A stretch of DNA of 64,000 nt, taken from Varroa destructor. Lineage: Eukaryota > Arthropoda > Arachnida > Mesostigmata > Varroidae. Location of the stretch: assembly GCF_002443255.2 (NCBI RefSeq), contig NW_019211880.1:28567-92566 (forward strand), written 5' to 3'. This document shows positions 35,201 to 48,600 of this stretch, piece by piece (positions within the stretch are counted from its first letter, which is position 1; each line of letters begins with the position of its first letter). The translations under genes and the position numbers were made by a program. The notes under the pieces are model-generated. The model saw only the letters and a list, made by a program, of their open reading frames with translations. It was not told the origin of the DNA and did not search any database.

Positions 35201-38200
35201 AACAGACCTCTGCAAGTATAGCACTAGCTTGGCTGACGGATATTACAGCATCCGTACGGCATACGAAGAGCACTCAGGGTGCCAGCGAATCACTCGCCTA
35301 AAATTCGATATAACGTTGACAGAACATGAGAGTATGATGTCGTGACGTTGTCACTGATTTGCAAGGGAGATTTAATTTCGAGACCCTAATGCTACCTAGC
35401 TATGCACAGATTTAAATTCTCAGACACTGCTTTGGTTTGCCTTTCCCGAAACCGCATATTACGATAAATACAACCCACGAAAAGAGTCAGCGCGAAAGGG
35501 AGCGATTACCAGCAAATCTATATCTAGATTTGACAGACACATCGACCAGACTGAAATGAAGTGAGTACAGAGCTGAGAATGGAAAATGCACAGTCACTGG
35601 TTACCCTCCTGTCGAAAATAGCGAGACAACTAATTTATTGATGCAAAAAATACTTTGGAAATTTACAGCCACCTCGATGAACTCACCATACCTGCCTTTG
35701 CCATTTGTTATTAGCTAAATATTCAACAGAAAACGCTGGAATCTAACTATCAACTATTAGTTTACAATATGTGGTTTATGTGCATTTCATCGTCGGGACC
35801 ATTGTTAAGCTTCAAGACAAAAAACGATATCATATTTTTTTCGTATAAAAAGCCCATGCAGTGTTTTGGTCCTTGCAAACCTATGCATTGCTTATAGTCA
35901 GTGGTGCCACAGAAATTTCCAAAAACGTGTTATCGATAATTTTAGGATTTACGTTACACGATTAGTATGACCACTTTAATATAGTATTGTAGTTTCTTGC
36001 TACACAAAAAAAAGTCCTCTGTGTCTGTGCAAGACAAGCAAAACATGTAAATATTGAAATAAGTGATAAATATGGTGTATATTTGAAAATGGATACTCCG
36101 CAAAGTTTTTTTTTTCTAATGTGTCATCTACGTGGTGAGGCGTTCGAATTCGGTCCGGCTTTATTGTAGCAGGCCATATATTGTTGTCCACTATCCTTGG
36201 TACCCAGAAAAAGCCATTTCTTTTTTAAACGATAGAGCAATGCATAGTGTGTCGTTTTTGGAATATAAGCGACCACCAGTTACTGCCCGAGGTCGTCACG
36301 CGTTGCGAACCCCACCGAACCTAGAAACTCCTTTCTATGCTCGGAATTTTTCCAAAAAAAGGCCCCGAGAAGCATGTTGGACAATCCTTAATAGAGTCTA
36401 GATTTAAAGGGCTTGAGAGTTCATGAAAATGGTTTAGTACAGCCGTTTTGAAGAGTAGAATCAAGTGCTCCAGATAGGCCTTATTAGCTTTTGTTTTGAG
36501 ATTTTTTAAGCTTCTTTGCATCTGCTGTATTTACTAAACGTGTTTTTAAACATTTTGAACTGCTATCATCCCAAAAGAACTTTCTACTTGGATATTTTCT
36601 ACATAACGAGTTTACACCTACCAGCGTCGCTTTACGCACGATCACTATGAAAAAGTTACTGGCGCTTTGAACAAAACAATATTTTGAAAGTAACTAGTAA
36701 AAGAATTAGGTCCCAAATTAAAGAAATTTTCACGATTAATGATGATTAGATCAAATAATTATGAATGTCAATAATGATACTTCAAATAAATACAAATAAA
36801 ATTTAATCAATATTTTTTTTATTTCGTTGTTCTAATATATCTGATACCTGAAACTTTTAGATAGTTCTTTCCTTAATATGAGTAACTTAATTATTGACCT
36901 ATTGGATAGCAAGGTTCGCAAAATGGTAGGTAATTCGAATGTAGCAAATCTAATGTTACAGACACTGATAAATTTTTTATTTTTATATCCATATCGACCT
37001 TCAACAGTCCGAGTCGTGGCAGAATGAATATATATATACTGTAAAAATGGGGCGCATTTTTTTAGCCCATATGTTTACAGTACTTTCCTCTCAGTGTCCC
37101 TCAGACGTTTTTGGCGAACTATTATAGGACTGACTGTTGAGTGGTAGTTCACACTATGAAGTAGTATTTTGTATTTTAGATAGGAGTTTGATGTTGCTGA
37201 GTATCTAGACTCATGCATTTGAAGTTGATCAACACTTTGTTCCTATGATATTATGGTAGCGAAAGTCCAAATTATATTGAAAAACTCGAGCTATTTGTAT
37301 TTGTCTGTTTCACTGGGTATAGGACAACTACAGTTAACGGTGCACGATATTTTGCATGCCTGACGTGAACAGAGGGATAGCATAGCATCCAACTACGTAT
37401 TACCATCTTCAGTCTCTCCGTAATCGCGGACGGCTCAACAAATTTTAAATTTAGAGTACCACGTATTATTTTTCTACGATTGATTTTTGAGATTTCATTT
37501 GTCCAATATGTAACAATAGAATATTCACTTTAAGTCGAAAATACGGCCTCGTTATAATATAAATGAGTCGTCCTGTTAGCTTATTGGCGTTTTCGGCGTT
37601 GTAGACTATCGTTGGAAAATCGCACAATACTTTCTCCTGCACGAAAATCCTTGATATAAATATTAAACAAAAACTGGAAGCCTTGTGATACATGAAATTA
37701 TAGAGATACTGGTAATACGTAATACCTCTGCGCTATTTTCTGTTTCTTACAAATGATTGCGTTATTTTGGGATTTTTTTTTTTTGAATCAGCACTAGATA
37801 TAGTGAGATTTCTTCTTCGTCAATTAATACAATGAGAAGTTTTCTAAGGTGAAAGAAAAAAAGCTGCTGGGTATGGTTTTTCTTCAGTGGCCTTAACGAG
37901 ATATCTCTTACCTCAGTCATATCCTCTTCAGTTTTCCTATTCAGTCGAAAGCGAATTGTCTAGCCGTCGTTTTATTCCGAATGGTTTACTACCTAAAAAT
38001 TAAGCGTTAGTTTCCTGAAGAACCTCAGTGTCGGTGTAGGTTGTGAATTATCCCTTATGTCGTACCCGTCCCTCCTGTGTAACGGGAGCTCGGTTTTAGA
38101 TAATTTTATTGTTATACGCAGTTGCTGAGCAAACACCTCTTAAATAATAGTTTTGATTACCAATGCCGACGGAAACAAAAAGATCTTCTATTGCAGTGTT

Positions 38201-39935
38201 CTGCTACATTGATGAAATGTAAACAAATTTACTTTCGGCAGTTCATGCCGTTTCAATATGGCATTGCTTTGAGATTATTTCGTTTAACTGATTTCTCTAT
38301 TGAATCACTTTGCAATACCTTGAACGTCCTTTTCGCATTATTTCTTTTCTAAACAGTCCTCATATGGTAACCTAATAGGTTTTTTTTTTTAGATTTTATA
38401 TATTTAAACTAGCTTTTCTGTGCTATAGTTCATCTTTACTTGATTTATTTATTGCTGCCACTTACTTAACTGATGCGATCAATTCATCGAAATTAATTAA
38501 TAATTCTTTTTTGAAAAATATTTTTCACGATTTTAATTAGTTGTTTCGATATCCTGATCCTTAGAATATACAGGCAATTCAGCTTCTTCGATCCTTTTCG
38601 TCGTGATAGTTAGAACAATCTGGCCAAGTCGAAAAAAAATTATGAACCTTTGGATTGGTTTGTGTCTATTAGACTCACTGTTTTAGAGTTTAAGATGTTA
38701 GTTGTATATTAACTCTTAACCAACAACAGTTTCTAAGCTTCTTTTACTTCCGTGACGTCATGTTTCACATACACGACCGTGCTACTTAACCTGTTCTATT
38801 TTATTGTTAAACATCCCACTATTATTATATCCATAGGGCTACTTTATGATCATTAATCCGTATTTCTTTTATACAATGCGTCAAAAGTTGCAGTAGCATT
38901 AGGTATTTCGCTCAAATTTATCGTTTAGGCCCTGTGTCCTTAATGAGAGAATTTTTGAGGGCATGCCACTTATGAAACTTTGAACCGAAAACGTGTCCGA
39001 CAGAACTGATGAAGTTATCATTGCATTAAACGCTTGTTTCGTTACGTCTTATTTGCTTCGATTATCTTTCGCGGGCGTCTTTATGCTCCTTTATGCACTT
39101 TTGTCGCCTGTTAAAGTTCCAGCGCAAGAATTCGCTGTGTGAAAATCCGCTTTCTTCTATTGCTAGAAGCTGCGCCAATGTAATTGGCTTGGCCACTGTT
39201 CCTGGTCAGGTCTTTTCTAAGTATGATGTTCTGTGTAGGATAATAACACTGCGAATACTATCATCTTTCTTTTTTAGGCACTTTGATATTGTTTGATACC
39301 ATTTGTCTTAGTGAGGAGATCAACAAGAAGTTTGCATATATAGGTCGTTGCCTAGACATTATTCGTTTGCGAGTTCATTCCGCAGTCCCAGGTCCCCCTA
39401 CTCTAATCCCTTTTCTCCCCTTATAAGTTAGTTTTGTGGGGCGAGGAGGGGGGAGGGGGTCTTTCTCAAATTGGTTGAGTATACATACCTTTTCATTTCT
39501 ACCAATACGATGCTTTACGAGGAATATCACTTTTCGTCTTCTACATCCTCGTTCTGCAACCATGGCATACCGAAGACGCGAATAGTCCTCAATCGCATGT
39601 ATTCTTCTTGCGGACGTATTTTTTTTAACATGTTTTGCTTTGATTCTCGTTTTTGAGTGGTTAAACTATCTCTATCTAGTATCCTATTGGGTGCTCTTCT
39701 GCGTACTGCTCACATATGCCTTTGTTTCTTTTGACTCTTGATATTTTGTACTGCGGAAGGGAGATAGGCTCAAACATTGTTATACTGCCCGGCAGAGTTA
39801 AGGTTGTTAATTCCTAGAAGCGTCTAATCGAAAAGGAAAGCCGCAATGGTAACTTTCCAATAATTTTTAAAATATCCAGCTTTATATTAACATACAACCG
39901 ATACATATCACATTATATGTCTAGTTCGTGCTGAA
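32280..39935. other. long stretch without a supportable gene
   Basis: 7.6 kb of AT-rich DNA. It contains an A13 run (33134-33146) and an (ATT)n tract (34121-34147), and slightly GC-richer patches at 33.9-34.1 and 34.75-35.55 kb in which I could not recognise any element. Open frames at 34828-35100, 36132-36401 and 39375-39563 show no motif. 36.7-39.0 kb is nearly pure intergenic AT-rich sequence. Confidence 0.4.
34121..34147 (+). repeat. imperfect (ATT)n microsatellite
   Basis: ATT/TTA units with one T-run interruption. Confidence 0.85.
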
Positions 39936-39939
39936 TCAA

Positions 39940-39985
39940 GTAACACTCCCTATATAGAACTTCATGTTCTATATAGGGAAGTTAC
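39940..39985. repeat. 46-bp near-perfect hairpin
   Basis: Left arm 39940-39960 (GTAACACTCCCTATATAGAAC), 5-base loop TTCAT, right arm 39966-39985 (GTTCTATATAGGGAAGTTAC). Arms pair over 19-20 bp with one bulge. This is far longer than the other chance palindromes here. Possible cruciform, miniature foldback element or small-RNA hairpin. No coding or promoter context was seen. Confidence 0.9.
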
Positions 39986-40143
39986 TCTTTAAGAGATTTA
40001 TAATCCCTTAAGTTACAGTAACTTAGCATTCGAAAGATTTAATTGTATTTGCAATTACTCTAGACGACCGCTACGAAATTTGATGTAATTTGCTTGCAGT
40101 TGCCGCCCGGTCTGGGCTAACTCCTGAGGGTGTGCAGTAGTCA

Positions 40144-40163
40144 ACCTATAAAGACCTATAAAG
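40144..40163 (+). repeat. 10-bp perfect tandem duplication
   Basis: ACCTATAAAG occurs twice in a row. Confidence 0.9.
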
Positions 40164-40169
40164 TTACAA

Positions 40170-41280
40170 AGATACGTATCTAAGAGGATATAAAGATTTC
40201 GTTTGTTTCATCACATTTGACGTCACCACCGCTTTGAACTTCTAGCTAAGAGAATCTGTACCACCAGCTTTAGGAACTAAGAGCAAAGCTTGCGGAGGTC
40301 GGGGCAGATTTCTTTGTTCCAAATACAACGTGGGTCAACGAGTGGAAAGGAACATAGTAGTTAAACAAGCATGTCATCACCTACTTTGCCGCGCATGGGT
40401 TCCATCCATGGGTAACTCCACAGCGAACTGGTTTTTCGATACATTAAAGTGCCCCAGATGCGGAGTAAATTAAGATTAAGTAAACTGGTACCATTATTGG
40501 GAGATCCGACAAATCTCTTATTTATTCAAGTTAATTTCATAAAGCCATATGGCACAAAATGCTTTAAATAATATTTATCCCATTATTGTGTATTGTAGCT
40601 TGTATATAGGAGCTTTTTAAAGGTAAATAAATTAAAATCGATTTGATATTGAAATGAAAATATCAGATTTTCAATCGCAGTATTTTATCCGCATTACGGA
40701 GAAAATAGACCTCTACAACAGAAAATTTCTGTCAAACGTCTATAAGCTAAGTCAGGCATTTTATCTGTCACCGGCCAGCAAAATCACAGTGTGAAATAGT
40801 AGCCTCATATGGAATATTGCGGCTGTTCTCCGTCGATGTTCGTTTAAAAGGCGCGCATGCCTCGGAGCATTCTCATGCAAGGGGATCCTTCCTTCTCCAG
40901 TTGAATTGTTACATATAGGCTTAGAGGGTCTTTATAGGACCATCAAATTGGCTTTCGAGTACGACCGTGCGTGTTACTAGTTATCCAACCACCATCAAAG
41001 GAACACCAAATTGGCTGGCCTACAACAGAGAAGGTCGGTAGCGGCGGGTCATTGTGCAATTAACGAGTCAAATTATGTAAGTGTAAACCGTAAGGCATTC
41101 GTACAATGATGGTGCAAAGTGCCAGCAATTCCCACGTCGGCGCCTAATGTAGCGGGTCGAGAACTGTTTATCTGAAATGGAATAATGACGATCGCCAGTT
41201 CAAGGGGGGCGCTGAGTGCACCAGTAACCCAGTTGAAGATGATTTGCTAGTTTACGGCTAGTAGAGCTGCTTCGACGGAG
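40170..41280. other. 5' flank of a gypsy relic, nothing definite
   Basis: GC-richer from about 40.85 kb on. It may contain the 5' LTR or leader of the element whose gag begins near 41.3 kb, but no LTR boundary (TG...CA) or repeat of it downstream could be confirmed by eye. Confidence 0.3.
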
Positions 41281-43487
41281 ACATGAAACGCCTTTTTCGA
41301 CATGGATGGCAGCGGCTCAGTGATTAGAGACGTCTCTTGATCAGTTGGATGTCCAATTAACATTCTAAATTTTCAAGATCCTCGCTATGGCTCCTCCATA
41401 CTATTATATGCAATACAAGATGAATTGCCTTGGACATTTATGGCGCAGATTCATATAGTTACAATGGTTGGTCCCACTTTTGTCATGACTGCTACCAAGG
41501 GAATTGCTAATACATTTGTTAATCGATATCAGCTATTGTATCAGTCCTTAGCGGAGGAATAAACTGCATTAAAGCATCAGCATGAACTATTCGCGTGACG
41601 TAACACACGTCCGGCCTAGTGGCAAAATCATATCCAGGGGAAAGCCAGAAACCATCGACGTTGGTCTCTACAACTATCGACTGGAATCAGCTAGATAACG
41701 GTGCAGGCCGCCAGAAGGCCCGCAAAAACAGTTGCTATTGAAACGGACGAAATCGGAATAGTACGATGGCCGATACTTTCGCACAAAATGGTCATGCGGA
41801 AAGCAACGGCGATGTTAAAGGTGTTGATGAGTGTGCACTTTGCGGGGGCCAGGCATAGGGCGTCGAAGCGTATTGCCGCTCACTTGACCGAAGAACGAGG
41901 GCAAAGAGTTAGGTAAAAACAACTGCGTCTACGCTGTGCAAAAATGGGTGACTACTCTAAAGTATGTAGAGAAAGCATAGGATGCGAAAACCGCATTATG
42001 AAACGCTACGTGCGCATGCTGTAAATACTACAAGTGTTGATAGTAGCAAAGGTCTGCTCCCAAGTACGGGGCCGAGGTGACATTTATGTAAAAAGTGTAA
42101 TTAGGTTTCCACTGAATAACTGCTGAACTCAGCGGATTCATTTCGTGTGTGTTGTCCGATTGTCGAAGCGAACCGGCGTGTGGCAGCATTCGCTTTAGGC
42201 CTATAGTGCTCGATGCTTCTGATCACAACTGACACGGTGCCGTAGCAAAAACAACGGGAGCACCTAATTTTGAAATTATTTTTTGCTTTAGAGTCACTGG
42301 GCATGCAATCAGAGGAACTCGATCAGGTAATCGATTTCAATGCTCAGCCTAACCAATTTAAGTATAGCGTTGAACTGTTGACAGCAGGCAAACGCTACAA
42401 GGTACAAATTAACTTGAATCAAAGCGTAGAGTTTTGGAACCCCATACTATAATAGCATCCCGAGAGCTATCAGCTCTAACGAAACGCCTGATAAGTTAAG
42501 CTGAGATATAACTACATAAAAGAAACACGCATATTTATGACGAAAGGCTTCACGGAGCGAGTGCGAGTGGCCGAAATAGCAAAATATTGTATGCCACATT
42601 TTCTCGTCGTTCAGCCAGGTAAGGAATGAGATCATGTGCAAAGTTATTTGTGCTTTCTCTGATTTGGTGATGAGAAGACCCTAACGAGGGAGGTAACCTG
42701 TCGAACAACGTAAACTTCGTTCGTTATAAAATGTAGTCAATACAATATTATCACCCACATTCAAAAGCATGCTACAAAGTTGCTAGCCACAAAATTTGCA
42801 TAGATTTATACATTTTTCGATTTTCTGCCAAGGTCAGATACAGCTACAGACGCTGTCTGGTCAGCATGGTATGGCGTTATAGTGAAATTTGTTTTGGACA
42901 ACACAGTCACCTCTAAAAAGGCTTTAAGGTACTTTTCGCTCTCTGGAAGACGACGAAATCCAAAATTACTTTGGTCAGTCAGGAGTTGCCTAATGTTTTA
43001 GCATTTCGCGAAACGCGCAACGGGGAGATACTGCGATCCTTCGATGGGGTGACGAAGACATTCGTACTGTGGATGGTGTGCTCTTGAAAGGTATCGCTTA
43101 TGACTATAATTATGTTGCGGCTATAGATCAGCAGTGCCTTACGCGATGGCAGACGAGCCGAAAGCCTTGTCTCCATCTCTGTTTTTAATTCCACGAATCC
43201 CATTAACGCTGTCCCCTAATCAGTTGGTTGATGCAGTCCATGGCGCAAGTGAAATTGTTTTGTAGAAACGATGAACGGAAAAGAGACCTTTGATGCTACG
43301 CGTTTTGTACGACCGTCTGCTAGGCAACAAAATATCGCTGGCCATTGAAGACATCGTGTTGACCGAGCGGGACAGATATTCGAAAACCTTTTGGCACCTG
43401 AGGAAGATTTTTAATCTTCTCGTGTGTTGCCGAATTGAGACAATGTTACATGTGCGTACGCGAGTACACACTTTTAGCGGTCGTTAG
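41281..43487 (+). pseudogene. Ty3/gypsy retrotransposon relic: gag, protease, RT in order
   Basis: 41380-41560 holds a long open frame with FVNRYQLLYQSLAEE, plausible gag capsid. 41832-41876 reads CALCGGQA, a stop, GVEAYC, and 41935-41970 reads CAKMGDYSKVCR: two decayed CCHC zinc knuckles of nucleocapsid. 42350-42440 reads FKYSVELLTAGKRYKVQINL, then NQSVEF, placed where the protease has V.V.V.G....(I/V)DTGA.VS, with the catalytic DTG lost. 43305-43487 reads LYDRLLGNKISLAIEDIVL, then FWHLRKIFNLL and VHTFSG, equivalent to the RT YLDDI(L/V), EHL.HL..(V/I)F..L and (V)(T)FLGH blocks. Distances between domains fit a gypsy pol. The RT N-terminal half (42.5-43.2 kb) is not readable. Each motif alone is weak, and the order and spacing carry the call. 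Confidence 0.5.
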
Positions 43488-43807
43488 GCGACAAGATCTA
43501 CTAAAACTCTTGTCAAACTGCTATCATTGTGTGTAACAAAACCAACTGATTGTCTTAGTCCATACAATAATAATGTACCTATTGGGTAATTTCAACATTA
43601 CTCTTTTTAGAAAAAGCGAGCGTATAGTTTGGTTGTATTTGCGTTCGAAGTTCAATGTATGATTCCAAACTGACCAGCTGTAGCATGCACACCGGAATAA
43701 ACAATGGCATGAATTGGCTTATCACAATTTACTCACGACATCGAACAATCAGCGGACTGTTGTACAGGCTAAGGCAATGAAGGGTACCACAGTGTGACTG
43801 AGGTGTT

Positions 43808-43848
43808 GGTTCGTAAGGTTTGAAAAGGTAAGGTTCGTAAGGTTTGAA
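43808..43848 (+). repeat. 17-bp direct repeat, 24-bp period
   Basis: GGTTCGTAAGGTTTGAA at 43808-43824 and 43832-43848, identical, separated by AAGGTAA. It is a recent local duplication in the 3' flank of the gypsy relic. Confidence 0.92.
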
Positions 43849-43849
43849 C

Positions 43850-45229
43850 CTTTCCAAAGAGGATCACTGACCACCGAAATCATAATACTATCGTCATATA
43901 AAATACTCCTCGAGCTGTCCATTGTTGATGATTGCAAGGGGCGCGGTGCGGGTGATAGAGCCCGCTCTTAAATTGAATTGTTTGATAGTTTTTAAAGGGC
44001 CCGTAGAGGGCGGCAATTTTGTCACTCATTCTCGGATCATTGTCAGGACAACATTAAGCTGCAGCAGGCGGTTGATAAATGTAACAGAGAGAAGTGGCAC
44101 TAAAGTTAGTAGAGGCGTGTCATTCACGCGGTACCAATACAAGCTGCTAGTGATTCTCGTATTATCAATTAGCGGTTCGCAACACTGCGTGGATTCTGTG
44201 AATAATACCGTAAAGCATACTGCAAAGAAGGACAATAAACATTTCGTGAAGGAACTTGATTGTTGGCTTGCTATCCGACTGGTCGGAGGTTTTTATAGTC
44301 GCTGGAAATTTTTAGTTTTTTATTTTGCATATTACAAGTACGTTCAAACGGGAAATCCGCCAAAATCATAAAAAAGCTAAGTACGTTGATAGCGTCTTTT
44401 CTCAGGTAATTACAACAGCTTCTGGTTCCCAATGTCGGACACATTAGCAAGTTCCGTCGGATGCAGGCTTTATCGCCGTCACCGAACCAAAAAAATTAGG
44501 CTAACCTTTAAAGACCCACTGATTTTCTATGTCCCTTTATTCAGTCACACTGGTCGTATGTTCCCTGCTAATCAGGAAGCTTTATGTTCCCATTAACAGT
44601 CGAAAACCATAATATTTTTTGTTTGCTAATTTTGCGTATAGCTTAGTTCACGATACGATAAAAACACCAGTTTAACAGAAGTAACTTTTTTCCACCTATC
44701 AGGAGGCTTTATGTTTACCATATTTATTTACGAGTTTTAGCTACTTTTAGAAAATAAGCTCAAACTGACGTGCAGCTGCACTAAAGTTCACATGCACGCG
44801 ATCATCGCTCTTGTTGCAGCTTTTGCTTCAAGTTTGTTCAAGCTGTACTTTTACTATGAATTTTTACTTCAATACGTTGTACTACCGTATTATGCATTCC
44901 GCTGTTAACAGATCTCTTGATAATTAAAATGTGCTATTTCTATATTTTAAATTAAAATCATTATAAATATTTACAAGAACTAAAATTATTGTAAGGGTAC
45001 CACATGGTACATATAGTTGTGCGACATTTTTGTACAAGTAGTACGCTGAATGAGACTGTTTCAAAAGAAATCGAGTAATACTTTTAGGTAGCCACACCAT
45101 TACGGCAAAGCTTATCTTATGTCGGTCTAGCTTGAGACTCAGCCCTGGCGGTCGGACTTATTTTCGTTAAAATCATTATCCACTAATTCTTAATTTTTTT
45201 GTTTACGTCGCTCTGAACCAATCCGGATC
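43850..45229. other. no supportable gene
   Basis: The longest open frame of the window (43922-44371 plus, about 149 codons) lies here. It has no motif and is within chance length for this composition. The integrase expected downstream of the gypsy RT was not recognised. Confidence 0.4.
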
Positions 45230-45660
45230 TTTATTTAATAGTGTTATGGCTCAAGGAGAGGGAATGTCAGGTGCTCCCAAATTAGTTGGCCAAGGTTCCT
45301 TTTCCCACACAGGCTTGATCCATAGCGAAAATTATCATTTCCTCGCATTTGTGAATCCGACCCTGCAGAATCGTCCTCAACATGCACACTCCTCCATTTT
45401 ATCGCAAGCTCCGCTTTCTCTAACCTTTCCATTGTACTTAAGATTTTCCCTGCCAGTATTTTTCTAATATTTCTTTCGTTTCCTTGATTCACGAATGTAT
45501 TGAACAAAGCTTTGCCAAGCTTCTTCTTGATTTTGAAAGCAATAATCATATTTTTGATTGGGGTAGAAGCCTTGCAGACTGCTAAGATGTGTGAAGCATC
45601 AGCGTCCATTCCGACTATGCAATTGATGTAGGGAGGCAAAAAGCGCCTCCCGGACTTCTT
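45230..45660 (-). CDS. candidate terminal exon with close poly-A signal, unknown protein
   Basis: On the minus strand a 3' splice site (ATCTATCTAG) at 45661-45663 is followed directly by 138 open codons ending in TAA at 45244-45246, with AATAAA at 45235-45230, only 8 bases beyond the stop. The first Met is 18 codons in (MDADASHILAVCKAS). The product is charged and partly helical (KIKKKLGKALF, KILSTMERLEKAELAIKW) with an acidic stretch HVEDDSAGSDSQ after it. No known domain recognised. GGGAGGC...GCCTCCC forms a 7-bp hairpin near its start. The very short 3' UTR is unusual. It may be a real last exon, a processed fragment or chance. Confidence 0.28.
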
Positions 45661-48600
45661 CTAGATAGATTTGGAGGTTTGCGTGGCCCGTCCAAAACTG
45701 ACTCTGAAAGAGGTGAGATCGCCACTAGGTGAGTTAATGCACTTCCTTGTACGCGAAGCGATGTCGCATACTGTAGCTCCAGATTTGCTCTGTGAGATGT
45801 CGTTATATATATTCAACTTCCCAGACCTTTTTGCTACTCTGCATTCCTACATAACTCCAAGAAGTGCGAACAAGGCAAAGATTGCTTGGGTACTTAATGC
45901 TTTGTAGGCCTGAGCTGCCCGCAACTTCAAAATATACAGTGTCCTTATAATAAAGCTGTGACTGTCAATACTGTTTCCGGAATGGCCCATACTCGTGTAG
46001 AAAAAAGCATTATTAATTTGGTACAGATGTTAGCAGCCTCTTTTTTCCTTCTTTCAGGCCGTAGATATTAGGCATTATTTAAGCGGGCTCTGTCGATGTT
46101 TATGGTGCTTCACTCGCGCTATTTTGATTTACGTAATTTCGCGCATTACTCGGTTTAAATAAACACGCCGGTATGTGTCTCTTAGTGCACTTTGTTCCTC
46201 TTTTTTTTACCTTCCTGTTTAATCCCACTTTGATCGAAGCGCGCTACTTGAGATATGCAGCCGAATTTGCTTTCTTCAAATCAACTATAGCACGCTACAG
46301 CATTAGTACACGGTTCTGCAGCAGAGCTTCGAATGCTGGAATTCTGGTCTGTCTTATTCCAAATGAGTACGTAAACGGTGTGCAACACTCTGGCGTTTCA
46401 GGCAGGTATTCACTCCATAAAAGAGTTTCTTTTTTTGCTAATACCGTGGCAGCTACATTCCTGTTGGCAAATCTAATTACCATAGATAGAACGTTCGTTG
46501 TTGCTTTAATCGAACGAATCAGACCAAATGAGTTGTCAAGTGCTGTCCCAACTGAATTTTTATTATTTCCTTTGTCAAGTTTTTGATAATTAGCTCTTGA
46601 AGATAAAAAACTCTGTCCAACAATATTTGTATACGCCTTCACTTTTGAAAACCCTCATCGAAAGAGCCATAGCTATCTGCCGTGCTTCCGGGGGTGTAAG
46701 CTTCAGATTTCGCCTGTTATTGCAATAGTGCGTTGATGTAGGTCCGCAACGTGCGATAGTTTTTTAAGAACATCAATAAAAGTAGTCCTGAACTATACTT
46801 TTTCTCAGGATGGTTGTCTTTCTTGTGTCTCTCTATCTAGTCTGCCTTTGTTTCTTACCATTGTTTTCTTTTCTAGTGATATGACAAGGAATAGCTTCCC
46901 TTTGCAATCCACTCCTAACCATTATTCTCCGATGAAGACATTCCTGTTAGGTTTTTGTTCTTTAGCCCTGCTAGCTTTCTTAAGAAGTCGTATGATCACT
47001 TATTGTGAACATTTTTAGAATTACCTAAGTTCACTTTAGTACCGTCGACTTCTTACGAAGTGGGCCTCTTTCGTACATATCAGGAAAAAATGTTATCATC
47101 CTCGCCCGGGCCTTTCCGCGGACTTTTTGAGGGTACTAAGCCGGAATCTTTAAAGTTAGGTTGTATAATTTATGAAAACGAGTTAAACGTCTATCCTCAT
47201 TTGTACTTTGTTTTTGTTCGGAAATCTTACCCACTACTTAGATAGATTTTTTTAGTAGCAGCCACCCTTGCTTGAAGGAATAATACTCTAGAATCTATAT
47301 ATGAGGCTGTTTCTCTTCGCGTCGGATGGCTATAGTACTGTCTTTCGTATGCGGGCCTACAAGAAATTTAGGGAAGGATACACGTCAGGAGAGGGAGGCT
47401 TTTTTCAAGCTGCGGTACCAGCAGCGTGCTCTAATGGAGATTGCAGGACCTTCAACAGTCGCTCGCTGTCCAGCTTTTGAGATGAGCGCCTCAACAATCA
47501 GCAGCTTATATGAAGCAGCAAATAAATGACAAATCGAAGGCAATTTACTTAACTTTGTCAGAAAACCCAGCAGCATTGCTCGTAGGAGTGCGTGACCGTT
47601 TTCCGCATTAATCAGAATAATCGGAAGCTGAACAGAATGATTACATCATACGAAATTAATGGTACTATCGGCATCTTGATCAGTAGACGAATACTTTTGG
47701 CGTGCTTTAAGTGATATGTCTGGATTGCGTCATCTACTTTGAGCAGATATGTTGCTCGGTTGAATTTCTCACGGATTTATAGTGTGCATACTATTTTTTT
47801 TTACAACTATGTCATGCTCGATTCTTATCTCTGGAATAACAATGCAGTCGAATAGTTGTCAGAGCCAATACATATATACAAGATGGAGTACGAATGGGCA
47901 CACACCTACCTATACAATTAGAAACGATAAGTTTTGAGGATAAAAAGTAGACTTGCAGCTAGCGTAACATCTGCTCAATTAAACCTGCTTCTTTACTCTA
48001 CCTACTTTTTTTTTCGTAGCCAAACTTACATTGCTCCACACAGTAAATATATTTTTATTTCACACTATATACACCAGCTCGGGATATATAGAAAACAGCC
48101 TTCGACGATTTTTACCTTTTTCTAAGAGTTGGCTTGATTCAGTGAGAAACCCTAAAGAAAAAAGCTCGTACCTGAGAAAACAAATTTTTATATTTAAAGT
48201 TCGAGAAACTATCCGAGATATTGAATTGGGCGCGTAAGGAGACAACCTGCGCCATTAAAATTGGTCACTATTAATGTGTCAATAAAATACGCATTTGAAA
48301 ATGATGAATGGAATTATATGTTATAAAGGTTGAATCGCTGCATGCTGAATAGAGACTCATCAATGCTGTTTCAGTCCATGTCACAGTGGAATCACGCATC
48401 TGAACGCCTGTTACGACCACTGTATTATAGTTTTTCAAGTCTGCTGAATTGTTTGTATTTAAGGCCGATGAAAGAGGGAATTTGGGTAACAAATCGCGCC
48501 AAACGCGCGCGTCTAAATAGCCAAAATTTTGCTTGGACATTTTGTTACCGTTAATCCGCTAAAGCATTTCTTTTAATGATGATGATGATGATAAAGCCCG

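Noticed and set aside
41240..41262. DDLLVYG in a plus frame, like a gypsy YxDD box
   Set aside because: It lies upstream of the gag-like blocks of the 41.3-43.5 kb element, where an RT box would be out of order, and neighbouring RT motifs are not convincing.
43922..44371. Longest open frame of the window (about 149 codons)
   Set aside because: This is the length expected for the longest random frame in this composition. No motif, and it lies beside a dead gypsy element.
43920..46640. Integrase domain downstream of the 41.3-43.5 kb gypsy relic
   Set aside because: No HHCC zinc finger or D,D35E signature could be read in any frame.
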